From Desulfomicrobium apsheronum (GTDB lineage Bacteria; Desulfobacterota; Desulfovibrionia; Desulfovibrionales; Desulfomicrobiaceae): a DNA stretch of 64,000 nt. Shown one piece after another: positions 6,631-16,046 of this stretch (position 1 is its first letter; each line of letters opens with the position of its first letter). The stretch is taken from contig NZ_FORX01000016.1 of assembly GCF_900114115.1 (NCBI RefSeq), positions 48,241-112,240 on the forward strand. Direction: 5' to 3'. Made by a program: the position numbers and the translations under genes. Under the pieces are notes generated by a model. The model was not told the DNA's origin. It was given only the letters and a program-made list of their open reading frames with translations, and made no database searches.

Positions 6631-9069
6631 TTATACCCCGCCTGCCGCGTGATTATCTAACGCGGCGGGCGAGGTCGCGTCCTTGTAGAGTTCCCAGGTG
6701 GCCAGAAAGGCGGAGCCGAAGCTGCGCTCCTCGGCGAAGCTGCGCGCCGCCTCGCCCATGCGTTTGACTCTTTCCGGATCGCCGCAGAGTTCGATCATGG
6801 CCTGCGCCAGGGCTTTTGCATTCCGTCCGGGAACGATGAGTCCGGTCTTGCCGGGATCGATGTTCTCCATGGGTCCGCCCTTGTCGCTGACGATGATCGG
6901 CAGCCCCGAGGCCTGGGCTTCCAGAACCACATTGCCGAAAGTGTCCGTGGTCGATGGAAAGACGAAAAGATCGGCGGAGGCATAGGCCTCGGCCAGTGCC
7001 TCACCGTGCAGGACTCCGGTGAAGAGCGCCGGCAGTCCTGAAAGTTCCCGCTCCATCTCCTCCCGATACGGCCCGTCGCCGACGATGACGAGGCTGACCC
7101 CGTGTCCGCTCAATGACTCATGGGCCGACTTGAAGGCCTCGCAGAGGATGTCCAGATCCTTTTCCCGTGAGACTCTCCCGACATAGATGAGCTTGAACTG
7201 CTCCAGGCCCCGCCAGCGTTTGAAAAATCCGTTGCGCTTGATCGGATCGAAGCGCGCGGTGTCCACTCCGCGAGGGTAAACCCGGATGGCCCCGCGCTCC
7301 ACGCCGAAGGACGACAATTCATCGGCGATGGCCTGGGACGGGGCGTAAACGACGTCCATCTGCTTGTAATACCAGGCCATGTACTTGCGGGTCAGGTCTT
7401 CAAGGCCTGAATCGCCGGTCAGGGAGGCGACATATTGGGGAAAGGCCGTGTGATAGGTGCCGTGGATGGGAATCTGCAGAATTCTGCTTATGGCCAGCGC
7501 GGCGAGGCCGACAGGACCGGGGGTGGCGGCCAGGATGAGCTTCGCGTCCGCTTCGAGGGTGTATTCGAGCATGCGCAAAAATGGTGGGTAGGAAACGGAA
7601 AGTTCGGGATACTCGGGTATCGCGAAGGTGCCGATGGGGTCGAAGACCTGGAGGCCCGGCGCGTTTTCGCCCTGTCCGCAGGTGATCACGGTCATGTTCT
7701 TGCCGTGTTCGAGGGCCATGTCCAGCTGCTGGCGGATGGTCCATGAGACGCCGTTCACGTCTTCGAACGTGTCCGTGAAATGCAGGAGCGTGAGGGGCCG
7801 GGGCCTCGCCTGTCCGAAAGCGCGGGCGCATTCGCGGCTGAAAGATCTTTCCCGGGCAAAGAGCCCGAAGGATACGAAATACGGGGCTAGCAGCGCGTAC
7901 AGCGATCCGGCCGTGCCGATGGTGCTGAAGATGTCGAAGATGTCGGCGCCGAGCGCACTGGTGAGCAGGCGGTCCAGGAATGTGGCGATGAGCTTGTCCG
8001 AGGCCTGCCCGACGCAGCGGAACCATTCCTGGTCGAGGTCCGCTCCCGTCTCGCCCCTGGCGATGGCCGTGAACACGGCATCGTTCTCGATGATGCGGGT
8101 CACTTCCTTCAGGAGCACGGCCTTGATCCCTTCGGCGTCGGCCAGGCGCAGGTAGGTGCTGCTCTTGCGCGTGCCGATGGCTGCGTGCAGGCGGGCCAGA
8201 AAGCCGTCCCCGGACGTTTCGCTGGCGCCGAGCATGCGGTCGGCGAACTGCATGCAGAGCAATTTGGAGCGCGAGCGTCGGGTCTTGGCGCGGTAGAACT
8301 GGTAGGCAATGGCGTACAGATTGCGCGCCAGCGCATGTCCGGTGGCCGCGCGTCCGGACGGCAGGGAGTTTCGGCCGCGTACCGCTTCCAGAAAATCGTG
8401 CGGACCGTCCGCCCTGGCCAGGGTGTGCATGCTTGCGATGTTGAGGCTCGAATGATCGTCGGAGCCGCCGATCAGCCCCTTTTTCCAGGGCCTGGGGCCC
8501 AGTGGCGCTATTGCGTGCCTGTCGGCCAGGATCTCGATGGTGGATCGGTCCAGATCGGCCAGGATCTTTCGCAGCACCGTGTTCTGCATATCGTCCCGGC
8601 AACCGTTCAACTCGAAGATGTCGAAGAGCAGCAGGCTCTGCTCGAAATGGTCGATGTCCAGCTTGTCGTTGACCGCGAACAGGGGATGGGCCAGCGCGTG
8701 CACAAGGTTTTCGCCGCGCAGGTAGCCGCACAGGTCATGGACATTTTCCCGCAGGCGCTGGATCTCCACATGCTGGCCTTCCGTGATGTCATAGACCAGG
8801 ACGTGCAACTTGCAGCGATCCTCGGGGAAATAGGTGGTGACCTCCTCGCTCACGAAGGCTCCCGGCAGATGGGCGATCTGCAGCGCTCCGTCGATGACGT
8901 TGTGGTCGGTGATGGTCACATAGTCCATGCCCGCGGCCTTGGCCCGCTCGTAAATGAAGGCCGGTTCCGTGAAGCTTTCCGGGCAGCCGAGCTTCTGTAG
9001 AATCCATTGTGAGGGCCTGCTGGAGAACTTGGAATGAACATGCATGTCCGCCTTGCGCTGTGGGATCAT
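6631..9069 (-). CDS. PHP-domain/GT4 glycosyltransferase fusion
   Basis: An 812-aa protein. The N-terminal PHP metal-dependent phosphoesterase-like domain (about 1-290) shows DMHVHSKFS (H10, H12), TITDHN, an ALAHPLF and GGSDDHS. A middle helical region follows (about 290-430). The C-terminal half is a GT-B glycosyltransferase of family 4 with LIYVGRVSREKDLDIL, LVIVGDGPYREE and ADLFVFPSTTDTFGNVVLEA. The GT part resembles MgtA/SqdX-type diacylglycerol glycosyltransferases, so a membrane glycolipid role is possible. Start ATG 9069 has GAGG eight bases upstream; further upstream codons fall in the regulatory region. It is divergent from the GAK-type operon across shared Pho-box-like repeats. Confidence 0.85.
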   Translation of the reverse strand: MIPQRKADMHVHSKFSSRPSQWILQKLGCPESFTEPAFIYERAKAAGMDYVTITDHNVIDGALQIAHLPGAFVSEEVTTYFPEDRCKLHVLVYDITEGQHVEIQRLRENVHDLCGYLRGENLVHALAHPLFAVNDKLDIDHFEQSLLLFDIFELNGCRDDMQNTVLRKILADLDRSTIEILADRHAIAPLGPRPWKKGLIGGSDDHSSLNIASMHTLARADGPHDFLEAVRGRNSLPSGRAATGHALARNLYAIAYQFYRAKTRRSRSKLLCMQFADRMLGASETSGDGFLARLHAAIGTRKSSTYLRLADAEGIKAVLLKEVTRIIENDAVFTAIARGETGADLDQEWFRCVGQASDKLIATFLDRLLTSALGADIFDIFSTIGTAGSLYALLAPYFVSFGLFARERSFSRECARAFGQARPRPLTLLHFTDTFEDVNGVSWTIRQQLDMALEHGKNMTVITCGQGENAPGLQVFDPIGTFAIPEYPELSVSYPPFLRMLEYTLEADAKLILAATPGPVGLAALAISRILQIPIHGTYHTAFPQYVASLTGDSGLEDLTRKYMAWYYKQMDVVYAPSQAIADELSSFGVERGAIRVYPRGVDTARFDPIKRNGFFKRWRGLEQFKLIYVGRVSREKDLDILCEAFKSAHESLSGHGVSLVIVGDGPYREEMERELSGLPALFTGVLHGEALAEAYASADLFVFPSTTDTFGNVVLEAQASGLPIIVSDKGGPMENIDPGKTGLIVPGRNAKALAQAMIELCGDPERVKRMGEAARSFAEERSFGSAFLATWELYKDATSPAALDNHAAGGV

Positions 9070-9120
9070 ATGCGTACCTCGTTGTGGTTTAAGCACGTTA
9101 TCCCGCATGGACGTCATTTT

Positions 9121-9138
9121 TGTTACGCGGTCATGACA
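9121..9138 (-). promoter_or_regulatory. Weak Pho-box-like site facing the PHP-glycosyltransferase gene
   Basis: Minus strand reads TGTCAT then CGTAAC exactly 11 bases later, resembling the PhoB direct repeat. It lies about 50 bp before the leftward start codon. Only two imperfect repeats are present, so it is tentative. Confidence 0.4.
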
Positions 9139-9180
9139 ATTCGATAAAGATATCGAATTCATGAAAGGCCAGGGTAGGGT

Positions 9181-9208
9181 TGTCACAAAACTGTGACGCA
9201 AATGTCAC
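9181..9208 (+). promoter_or_regulatory. Pho box upstream of the GAK-type operon
   Basis: Three hexamers TGTCAC (9181), TGTGAC (9192) and TGTCAC (9203) recur at exactly 11-bp spacing, the layout of PhoB sites. The first gene of the rightward operon starts 79 bp downstream. The same period and core occur upstream of pstS and phoB in this window, giving an internal control. Confidence 0.8.
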
Positions 9209-9286
9209 AGTATGGGAATTGACTTTGCGGCGCTGTTAACAGAAAAAATCGGCATTTATATATCACTTTTCACCAAGGAAGCGTGC

Positions 9287-9820
9287 ATGGCATCGAAACT
9301 CAAACACAATTGGCTGCTCTCACGCGCGGAAGCGGCGGATCTGCTGCGCAAACTGGCGGATACCCTGGAGCAGGAGTCCGATGATCTGGCCGAATACGGG
9401 ATCAGCCTGGCGGAACTTGTCAAATTCAAGGTCAAGGTCGACCTGGGACAGGACGACGCGCTGGAGGTCAAGTTCACGGGCAAGGGCATCAAGGTTTGCG
9501 GGGCCGAAGACCCCTGCGGGTCGGGAGTCGTGTGCGAGAGCTACTCGAAACTCAAGAAGCGGATGCAGATCTACTTCAAGGCCATGCGGGAAAGCATCGC
9601 TCGGGGCGAAATGCCTTCGCGGGAGATTGTCTCGGTTTTTCTCTTGGATTCTGAAAGGATGATTTCATATCACGGCTACGGCGACGAATTTTATCCTGCG
9701 TATGCTGAAATCTGCGAACGTCTGCGCCAGTCCTTCGACAATGAGGATCAGGCCGCGATTGCCGACGTGGTCGAGGAACTGGCCCAGTCCAAAAAATCCT
9801 GCCACGACCGTTACAAATAG
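9287..9820 (+). CDS. XXXCH-domain protein, first gene of GAK-type operon
   Basis: A 177-aa soluble protein from ATG 9287 with AAGGAAG seven bases upstream. The C-terminus has SKKSCHDRYK, the short Cys-His motif that gives the XXXCH domain its name (family knowledge from memory). The segment KFKVKVDLGQDD to EVKFTGKG resembles the beta-hairpin of the amphi-Trp proteins encoded later in the same operon, but has Gly where they have Trp. Two further Cys (VCGAEDPCGSGVVC) lie in the middle. Function unknown; a small-molecule or metal handling role cannot be excluded. It directly follows the Pho box. Confidence 0.75.
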   Translation: MASKLKHNWLLSRAEAADLLRKLADTLEQESDDLAEYGISLAELVKFKVKVDLGQDDALEVKFTGKGIKVCGAEDPCGSGVVCESYSKLKKRMQIYFKAMRESIARGEMPSREIVSVFLLDSERMISYHGYGDEFYPAYAEICERLRQSFDNEDQAAIADVVEELAQSKKSCHDRYK

Positions 9821-9829
9821 GTCCAATAA

Positions 9830-10969
9830 ATGCGTTCAATCGATCCCATGAACCCGGCGGCCTGGGACCCGGCCATCACCGAGCAGGATCACGCCGTTTT
9901 CGAGCGCGTGATCAGCACGGACCTTAGCGATGAAAAACTGAAGGAACTGGCCTCGCCGCCGCTCACCCTTCCCGTTCAGCAGAGCGTCATGGCCGTGCAC
10001 TGGCACCCTGAATTCGTGCCCATGCCGGTCATTGAACAGCGCGTTCACAACATGTTTCCGGCCATGACCGAGAGCCTGATCATCCCGACTCAGCACAACG
10101 AGATTCTCGAATACGGCGATTTCAGCGGCGTGGAGGTGGACTGCTACTCCCACGGTTTCAACCAGAAAGTGCAGCTGTTGCTGCACTTTGCCACGGCCCG
10201 TCTGGACCATGCCCACACGCTGCGCGCCATGCTCCGGCACACCCTGACCTACCGCGCCTCGCAGCTCTTTGATTTCATGCACACCATCACGGCGCCGCTG
10301 GAAGACCGCATCGAACAGGCCGCCCGGGAGACCGGGGCCGATCTGGATCTGGTCGAATTCGTGCGCCATCATGTGACCAAGGTGCAGCGCATGGTGGAGG
10401 ACAACCACGCGCGTCTTCCTCAGGACGCCCTCAAGAACAAGCTGCTGCGCAACTATTTCGACGCGCTGCGTCCCGTGTACGACAGCGAGCTCATCGACCG
10501 TATCCAAACATACCTTTCGGCGGTCAAGGCCATCGTCAAAACCCATTTTTCGCTGCGCTATTTCTACCGCACATCGGAGGTGATCGAGGAGGTCCGCGCC
10601 CTTGGCGGTGGGATCATCATCCCGCATCCCGAACAGTTCTGGCCCATCCTCCTGGCCGATTACGACGTGGACGGATACGAGGTCTGGAATCCCCAGTCCC
10701 AGCGCTATACGGATTTTCTGATCACGGTCGTGGGCAGGGTCAATGCCTGCGAGGGCCTGTCCCAGCGCCGCAAGCTGGTCTTCATGGGCGATGACACGCA
10801 CATGGGCGAAAAAGTGAAGGACGTCTCACAGCGCAATTCGGAAAAAGCGAACCGTGAGATCGGGTATCAACCCGCCTGGGACGATCTGGAGCTCTCCAAG
10901 CGGCTCATCCTTTCGGGCATGAGCCGGGAAATCGTCATCCGGGAATATCGTGAACGCCTGCTGGGCTGA
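9830..10969 (+). CDS. PHP-like metal-dependent hydrolase, GAK-type operon
   Basis: A 379-aa protein nine bases after the XXXCH gene. His/acid clusters that could bind metals are AVHWHPEF (about 55-62), IIPHPEQFW (about 258-266) and MGDDTHMGE (about 320-328), arranged like a PHP or amidohydrolase active site. The ATG at 9830 lacks a strong ribosome site; ATG 9848 is an alternative. The family is not one I can name with certainty. Given its neighbours, a phosphoester or amide hydrolase acting on the pathway's product is a reasonable inference. Confidence 0.7.
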   Translation: MRSIDPMNPAAWDPAITEQDHAVFERVISTDLSDEKLKELASPPLTLPVQQSVMAVHWHPEFVPMPVIEQRVHNMFPAMTESLIIPTQHNEILEYGDFSGVEVDCYSHGFNQKVQLLLHFATARLDHAHTLRAMLRHTLTYRASQLFDFMHTITAPLEDRIEQAARETGADLDLVEFVRHHVTKVQRMVEDNHARLPQDALKNKLLRNYFDALRPVYDSELIDRIQTYLSAVKAIVKTHFSLRYFYRTSEVIEEVRALGGGIIIPHPEQFWPILLADYDVDGYEVWNPQSQRYTDFLITVVGRVNACEGLSQRRKLVFMGDDTHMGEKVKDVSQRNSEKANREIGYQPAWDDLELSKRLILSGMSREIVIREYRERLLG

Positions 10970-10983
10970 AACAAGGAATGATC

Positions 10984-11253
10984 ATGTCTCAAGACGACAA
11001 ATTTGAATTCGAGTCCGTACAGGACAGCCAGACCATCCAGAAATATCTGCAAGCCCTGCAGGATGGGTTCGCGCAGGGGCGGATAGTGCTTCATTCCGAG
11101 GGCTCGGAAATCTGTCTGCACCCCCGCGGCTTCATGAAATTTCAGGTCTCGGTGAAGAAAAAGGGTTCTGAAAACAAGCTCTCCGTCAAGTTCGCCTGGA
11201 AGGACAAGAGCGACGAATCCCCGGCATCCAGCACCATTTCCATCACTTCCTAG
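10984..11253 (+). CDS. Amphi-Trp domain protein 1
   Basis: An 89-aa protein with AAGGA six bases before ATG 10984; the ATG at 10978 is too close to that site. It has a short helix (TIQKYLQALQDGFAQGRIVL), then alternating strands FQVSVKKKG and LSVKFAWKD with the single Trp that marks the amphi-Trp domain. It is paralogous in pattern to the 103-aa protein at 16047. Binding of an amphipathic ligand or of a partner enzyme is a guess; the domain has no established function that I know of. Confidence 0.72.
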   Translation: MSQDDKFEFESVQDSQTIQKYLQALQDGFAQGRIVLHSEGSEICLHPRGFMKFQVSVKKKGSENKLSVKFAWKDKSDESPASSTISITS

Positions 11254-11261
11254 GACGGGTC

Positions 11262-12899
11262 ATGCTCAAAAGTTTCGAAGGGCTCGATGAGAATTTCAGG
11301 TTCCTGATCATGGAAGTGCAGAACCAGATCAAGGCCACGTTCCAATTTCTGCTGGAGCCGACTCCGGCGACCTATGACAAGATCTTCAGCAAGGACGACT
11401 ACATAGATAACCTGAAGAACGTCATAGAGAACAAGTGCTTCACCACGCTGAACCAGACCAAGCTGGCTCCGGATCAGATGAAGTGTCTGCGGGCCGTGCA
11501 TGTCATCAGCATCAATCTTGAACGCATCGGCGACTATTGCGTGAATATCGCCAAGCAGATGGGCTATCTGTCCACCCCTCGCTTTTTGGAGAATTTCGAC
11601 TATAAAGATAGCTTCCTGAAAATTCACGATACGGTGAGCGAAATTCTTCCCGTGCTGCAAAAGGCCAACCTGTCGGGCGCGCTGTCCATCTGTCGCATGG
11701 AGGACGAGCTCGACACCATGTACAAGGAAAATTTCGACAAGATCATGATCCACCTGCGCATCGGTCGCAACGTGGAGGATCACATCACCTCGCTTTTCAT
11801 CATCCGGTACATGGAGCGCATTGGGGACAGCCTGCTCAACATCGGGGAGGCGCTGCTTTTCGTCATCATCGGCGAACGCATCAAGATTCAGCAGTTCCAG
11901 GCCCTGCAGCGCAACCTGAACAAGTCGGGCATGCAGGGGGACGTCACGGATGTGGATTTCCAGGGAATCTGGGGCTCGCGCTCCGGCTGCCGCATCGCCC
12001 GCGTGGAAGAGAAGAAATCTCCCCAGGCCCGGGATTCCATCTTCAAGGAAGGCAACCTGCGCAAGATCCGTCAGGAGAAGATCAACCTTGAATGCTGGAA
12101 CGAAATATTTCCCGGACTGGTTCCGAGGGTTTTCAGTTACCAGGAAGACGGGGAGAATGCGTCGCTTCTGACTGAGTTTCTGTCCGGCTGCACCCTGGAT
12201 GAGACCATTTTCAATCCGGACCGGGAGATTCTCAAAAACGCCCTCTTCATCTTCGAGCAGACCGTGCAGCACATCTGGGAACAGACCATGAGCGAGCACG
12301 CCCTGCCCACGAACATGATGCGTCAGGCCCTGGACCGCATGTCCTCGATCCTGCAGGTCCATCCGGAGCTCATGCGCCCCGCGATGGGCATAGGCTCCAT
12401 CGCCATCCCCTCGGCCGGGGATCTGATCAAGGGCTGCATGGACATCGAGGCCAGATTCCCGGCGCCTTTTTCGGTCTTCATCCATGGCGACTTTAACATC
12501 AACAACGTCATCTACAGCCATCTTGATCAAAAGGTCTATTTCATAGATCTGTATCGATCCCAACATGCCGACTACGTGCAGGACGTCTCGGTCTTTCTCG
12601 TCTCCAACTTCCGCCTGCCCGCTTTTGACCGGGAATCGCGCGAACGTATCAGCGAAACCATCACCAGCTTCTACAATTTCGCCCGGAATTTTGCCCGGGC
12701 CCATGGCGACGAGAGCTTCGACATCCGGCTGGGGCTCGGTGTGGCCAGGTCGTTTTATACTTCGACCCGTTTCGAGCTGAACCGGGCCTTTGCCCATGCC
12801 ATGTACAATCGCTGTCTCTTTCTCATGGAGCGGCTCACGGAACATGAATTGAAGTCTCCGGCTGATTTTTCTTTCCCCTTGGAAATACTCAACTATTAG
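11262..12899 (+). CDS. PhoU-domain/aminoglycoside-phosphotransferase-like kinase fusion
   Basis: A 545-aa fusion. Residues 1-210 are a PhoU-like helical bundle with two ERIGD metal-binding signatures (ERIGDYCVNIAKQ and ERIGDSLLNIGEA). Residues about 245-540 look like an APH/choline-kinase fold, with the catalytic loop FIHGDFNINNVI and a following VYFIDLYRSQ in the DFG-like position. PhoU domains bind metal and link phosphate status to Pst/PhoR, so the fusion suggests a small-molecule kinase gated by phosphate sensing. It lies inside a Pho-box operon, 8 bp after the amphi-Trp gene. Substrate unknown. Confidence 0.82.
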   Translation: MLKSFEGLDENFRFLIMEVQNQIKATFQFLLEPTPATYDKIFSKDDYIDNLKNVIENKCFTTLNQTKLAPDQMKCLRAVHVISINLERIGDYCVNIAKQMGYLSTPRFLENFDYKDSFLKIHDTVSEILPVLQKANLSGALSICRMEDELDTMYKENFDKIMIHLRIGRNVEDHITSLFIIRYMERIGDSLLNIGEALLFVIIGERIKIQQFQALQRNLNKSGMQGDVTDVDFQGIWGSRSGCRIARVEEKKSPQARDSIFKEGNLRKIRQEKINLECWNEIFPGLVPRVFSYQEDGENASLLTEFLSGCTLDETIFNPDREILKNALFIFEQTVQHIWEQTMSEHALPTNMMRQALDRMSSILQVHPELMRPAMGIGSIAIPSAGDLIKGCMDIEARFPAPFSVFIHGDFNINNVIYSHLDQKVYFIDLYRSQHADYVQDVSVFLVSNFRLPAFDRESRERISETITSFYNFARNFARAHGDESFDIRLGLGVARSFYTSTRFELNRAFAHAMYNRCLFLMERLTEHELKSPADFSFPLEILNY

Positions 12900-12907
12900 G
12901 ATTTTTT

Positions 12908-13777
12908 ATGAAGATAGGAGTGGTCGGAACGCGCGGTGGGTGGTCTTCGGAACTTCTTGCGGCCACGGTGGCCGCCAAGACCGGATTTCGCCTGCTGGTG
13001 GACATGGAGCAGGTCTGCATGGACCTGGACAGCGGCAAGGTCTGGACCGAAGGGGTCGATCTTGGCAGTCTTGACGGCCTCATCATCAAGAAGATCGGCG
13101 CGCGCTATTCTCCGGATCTTCTCGACAGGCTTGAGGTGCTGCGCTTTCTGGCACAGCGCGGGCTGCCCATTTTTTCCTCGCCCATGTCCATCATGCGCGT
13201 GCTGGACCGTCTCAGCTGCACCGTGACCCTGCGCCTCGGGAATATCCCCATGCCTCCGACGACCATCACCGAGTCCGTGGACGAAGCGCTGGGCGCGGTT
13301 GCGCGTTATGGCGCGGCCGTGTTCAAGCCGCTTTTCACCTCCAAGGCCCGGGGCATGACGGTCATTGACCACGGAGCCGGGGCGCGCGCCGCCATCGAGG
13401 CCTTTCACGCGGAAAATCCCATCATGTACATGCAGCAGAAGATCGAGCTGCCCGGGCAGGATCTGGGCATCGTCTTTCTGGGCGGCAAGTACCTGACCAC
13501 CTACGCCCGTTGCGGCACGGGGGCCTGGAACACGACCACCGAGTCGGGAGGCAAATACGCCCCGGCCACGCCTTCGCCCGAGGCCATGCGCACGGCCGAG
13601 GAGGCCCAGGCCCTGTTCAATCTCGATTTCACCTGCGTCGATGTGGTGGAAGCCGCCACCGGGCCAGTGGTCTTCGAGGTTTCGGCCTTCGGCGGGTTCC
13701 GTGGCATCCAGGATGCCTGCGGTCTTGATGCCGCGGCCATGTACACCGATTATGTCATGGAGAAGATTCGTGAATAA
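12908..13777 (+). CDS. ATP-grasp enzyme, GAK system
   Basis: A 289-aa RimK/GshB-like ATP-grasp protein. Segments include a glycine-rich start GVVGTRGGWSSE, a lysine in AVFKPLFTSKARGM for ATP binding, the central IMYMQQKIELPG, and VFEVSAFGGFRG near the end in the position of the metal-binding Glu/Asn. It should ligate a carboxylate to an amine or thiol with ATP. The next kinase gene starts on GTG 13770, overlapping this stop by eight bases, so expression is coupled. I recognise it as the 'G' component of the GAK system from memory of that family; substrates are unknown. Confidence 0.8.
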   Translation: MKIGVVGTRGGWSSELLAATVAAKTGFRLLVDMEQVCMDLDSGKVWTEGVDLGSLDGLIIKKIGARYSPDLLDRLEVLRFLAQRGLPIFSSPMSIMRVLDRLSCTVTLRLGNIPMPPTTITESVDEALGAVARYGAAVFKPLFTSKARGMTVIDHGAGARAAIEAFHAENPIMYMQQKIELPGQDLGIVFLGGKYLTTYARCGTGAWNTTTESGGKYAPATPSPEAMRTAEEAQALFNLDFTCVDVVEAATGPVVFEVSAFGGFRGIQDACGLDAAAMYTDYVMEKIRE

Positions 13778-14840
13778 TGACAACGCCCTGCGCGGGCTCG
13801 TGCACCATTTGAGCGCCGGCGTCGCGACACCGCACCAGGTCTGCCTGAGCATGGGCGACTGCCGTTTTCGGGTCATGACCAATTCCGGAAATCTGGCCCA
13901 GGAATTGACCAGATATTTTGCGCCATTCCTGAACCTAGGATCGGAAGCGGACATATCCATCACAGCCTTGCAGGGCGAGGTTCCTGATCTGGGGCTGATT
14001 TTTCAGGTCAAGGAGCCGGATCCGGGCAAGACCAAGATAAAAGAGGAGTGGGCCGACATCGAAGGCGGGCGGGTCATTCGCAAGCGCCTGACCGGCATGC
14101 ATTTTCTCTTCGGAAACGGGGAAAATCTGGCCGTGGGGGACTGCGAGGCCAATCCCAACCAGGTCGTCAATTTCATCAACAACCGTTTCATCGAGCGCAA
14201 GTTGAACGACGGCTGTCTTCTGGCGCATGCCGCCGGAGTAGCGGTGTGTGAGACCGGCATGGCCATGGCCGGGTTTTCGGGCATGGGCAAATCGACCCTG
14301 GCCCTGCATCTGGTTAGCAAGGGCGTGACTTTTGTCAGCAACGACCGCCTGATGATCAGTCCGACAAGCTCCGCCCCGGTCATGTTCGGCGTGGCCAAGC
14401 ACCCGCGCATCAATCCCGGCACGGCCCTGCACAATCCCGATCTGACAGGCATAATCTCCCCCGAGGACACGGCGCGTTTCCAGAGCCTGTCTCCGGAGGA
14501 ACTCTGGAGCCTGGAGCACAAGTACGACGCCCTCATCGACCAGCTTTTTGGCCCGGACAGGTTCATCCTGCAGTGCCCCATGCGTTATCTGGTGCTGCTG
14601 AACTGGCACCGGGACGGCTCGCCCACGCGTTTCGAGGAGATCGACATCAACGCGCGGCACGATTTGCTGGAAGCCTTCATGAAGGACACCGGCCTTTTTT
14701 TCACCGCCGAGAACGGCTATGCCCCGACGCCTGACGACTATGCCAAGGCGCTGGCGGGGTGCAGGGTGTTCGAGATCAGCGGAGGCGTGGACTTTGACCA
14801 GGCCGCGGACGGCTGTCTGCGGCTGCTGGAAAAGGCATGA
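13770..14840 (+). CDS. HprK-related kinase B, GAK system
   Basis: A 356-aa P-loop kinase. Walker A GFSGMGKST is at 168-176 and the HprK-like FVSNDRLMI follows at about 188. The N-terminal half (about 30-110) is the family-specific region. GTG 13770 with GGAGA upstream is preferred; the open frame continues upstream only inside the ATP-grasp gene. HPr kinase relatives phosphorylate a serine or a small molecule; there is no HPr gene nearby, so a non-PTS target is likely. Its end overlaps the CofD-like start by ATGA. Confidence 0.82.
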   Translation: MNNDNALRGLVHHLSAGVATPHQVCLSMGDCRFRVMTNSGNLAQELTRYFAPFLNLGSEADISITALQGEVPDLGLIFQVKEPDPGKTKIKEEWADIEGGRVIRKRLTGMHFLFGNGENLAVGDCEANPNQVVNFINNRFIERKLNDGCLLAHAAGVAVCETGMAMAGFSGMGKSTLALHLVSKGVTFVSNDRLMISPTSSAPVMFGVAKHPRINPGTALHNPDLTGIISPEDTARFQSLSPEELWSLEHKYDALIDQLFGPDRFILQCPMRYLVLLNWHRDGSPTRFEEIDINARHDLLEAFMKDTGLFFTAENGYAPTPDDYAKALAGCRVFEISGGVDFDQAADGCLRLLEKA

Positions 14841-16027
14841 CGGCCATACGGGTCACCCGGGAGGTCAACGTCCCGGATCCGGTGCGCGTGGCCAGGGCGT
14901 TGCGCAGCCCCGATCTTGGGCCGCGAATCCTCTTTTTCACCGGCGGTACGGCACTCAAGGAAACCAGCCAGGCCCTGGTGGGGTACACCCACAACTCCGT
15001 GCACCTGGTCACGCCCTTTGATTCGGGGGGCAGTTCTGCCGTGCTGCGACGCTATTTCGACATGCCGGCTGTGGGCGACCTGCGCAACCGGCTCATGGCC
15101 CTGGCCGATCGCACCCTGCACGGATACCCAGAGATTTTCGAGCTTTTTGCCCACCGCCTGCCCAAGACCGCAAGTTCCGGACAGCTGCTGGACGAACTCT
15201 CCGCCCTGGTCGCAGGCAGCCATCCGCTCATTACCCGGGTGTCGGACCCCATGCGCAAGATCATTCGTCATCACCTGCAACTTTTCGAGAAATCCATCGG
15301 CCCGGATTTCGACCTGCGCGGGGCGAGTGTCGGCAATCTCATCCTGACCGCCGGATATCTTGAAAACAGGCGGCACATCGACCCCATCGTCTACATCTAT
15401 TCCAAACTGGTCCAAGTGCGCGGGGAAGTCCGCCTGCTGATCAATTCCAACCTGCAACTTCGGGCCGTGCTCGAAGGCGGCGGTCACCTCGTCGGCCAGC
15501 ATTTGCTCACCGGGAAGGAGACTCCCCCTCTTTCCCGCCCTGTGTCCGAGCTGTCCCTCGTCGATCCCGCCAAGGGCAACGCGCCAGTGCGGCCGCTCAT
15601 CCGCGACAAGATCCGCAGGGCCATCCAGGGCGCGGACCTCATCTGTTATCCGGTGGGCAGCTTCTACAGCTCCATCGTCGCCAACCTGCTGCCTCGGGGA
15701 GTGGGGCAGGCCGTGAGCCAGACGCCCTGTCCCAAGGTCTTCATCCCGAACACGTTCAGCGATCCTGAATCCGTGGGGCTTTCCCTGGCTGGTCAGGTCC
15801 GAACCCTGCTGCGGCACCTACGCGCCGACGCCCCGGACAGCATCGCCATCAGCGACGTTCTCGATTTTGTCCTGCTTGATCCGTCCGTGAGTTATCCGGA
15901 CACAAAGAACCCGCAGCGGGAGCTGGCATCGCTTGGCATCCAGATCATCAAGACTCCCCTGACCGACACGAAAACCGGCGCCATTGACCCGCATCTGCTC
16001 TGCCAGGCCCTCATCTCCCTGGCGTGA
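14837..16027 (+). CDS. CofD-related protein, GAK system
   Basis: A 396-aa protein related to CofD/YvcK. The N-terminal ILFFTGGTALKETSQAL is the nucleotide/phosphate-binding glycine loop, and FDSGGSSAVLRRYFDMPAVGDLRN matches the family's substrate-site motif. The central GNLILTAGYL and C-terminal IPNTFSDPES are further family features. CofD itself transfers a 2-phospholactate-type group to the flavin Fo; YvcK is a UDP-sugar-binding regulator. Its coupling to an ATP-grasp enzyme and a kinase suggests a group-transfer pathway. No F420 biosynthesis gene is visible here. Confidence 0.82.
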   Translation: MTAIRVTREVNVPDPVRVARALRSPDLGPRILFFTGGTALKETSQALVGYTHNSVHLVTPFDSGGSSAVLRRYFDMPAVGDLRNRLMALADRTLHGYPEIFELFAHRLPKTASSGQLLDELSALVAGSHPLITRVSDPMRKIIRHHLQLFEKSIGPDFDLRGASVGNLILTAGYLENRRHIDPIVYIYSKLVQVRGEVRLLINSNLQLRAVLEGGGHLVGQHLLTGKETPPLSRPVSELSLVDPAKGNAPVRPLIRDKIRRAIQGADLICYPVGSFYSSIVANLLPRGVGQAVSQTPCPKVFIPNTFSDPESVGLSLAGQVRTLLRHLRADAPDSIAISDVLDFVLLDPSVSYPDTKNPQRELASLGIQIIKTPLTDTKTGAIDPHLLCQALISLA

Positions 16028-16046
16028 TATTTAAAAGGAGGATCTC

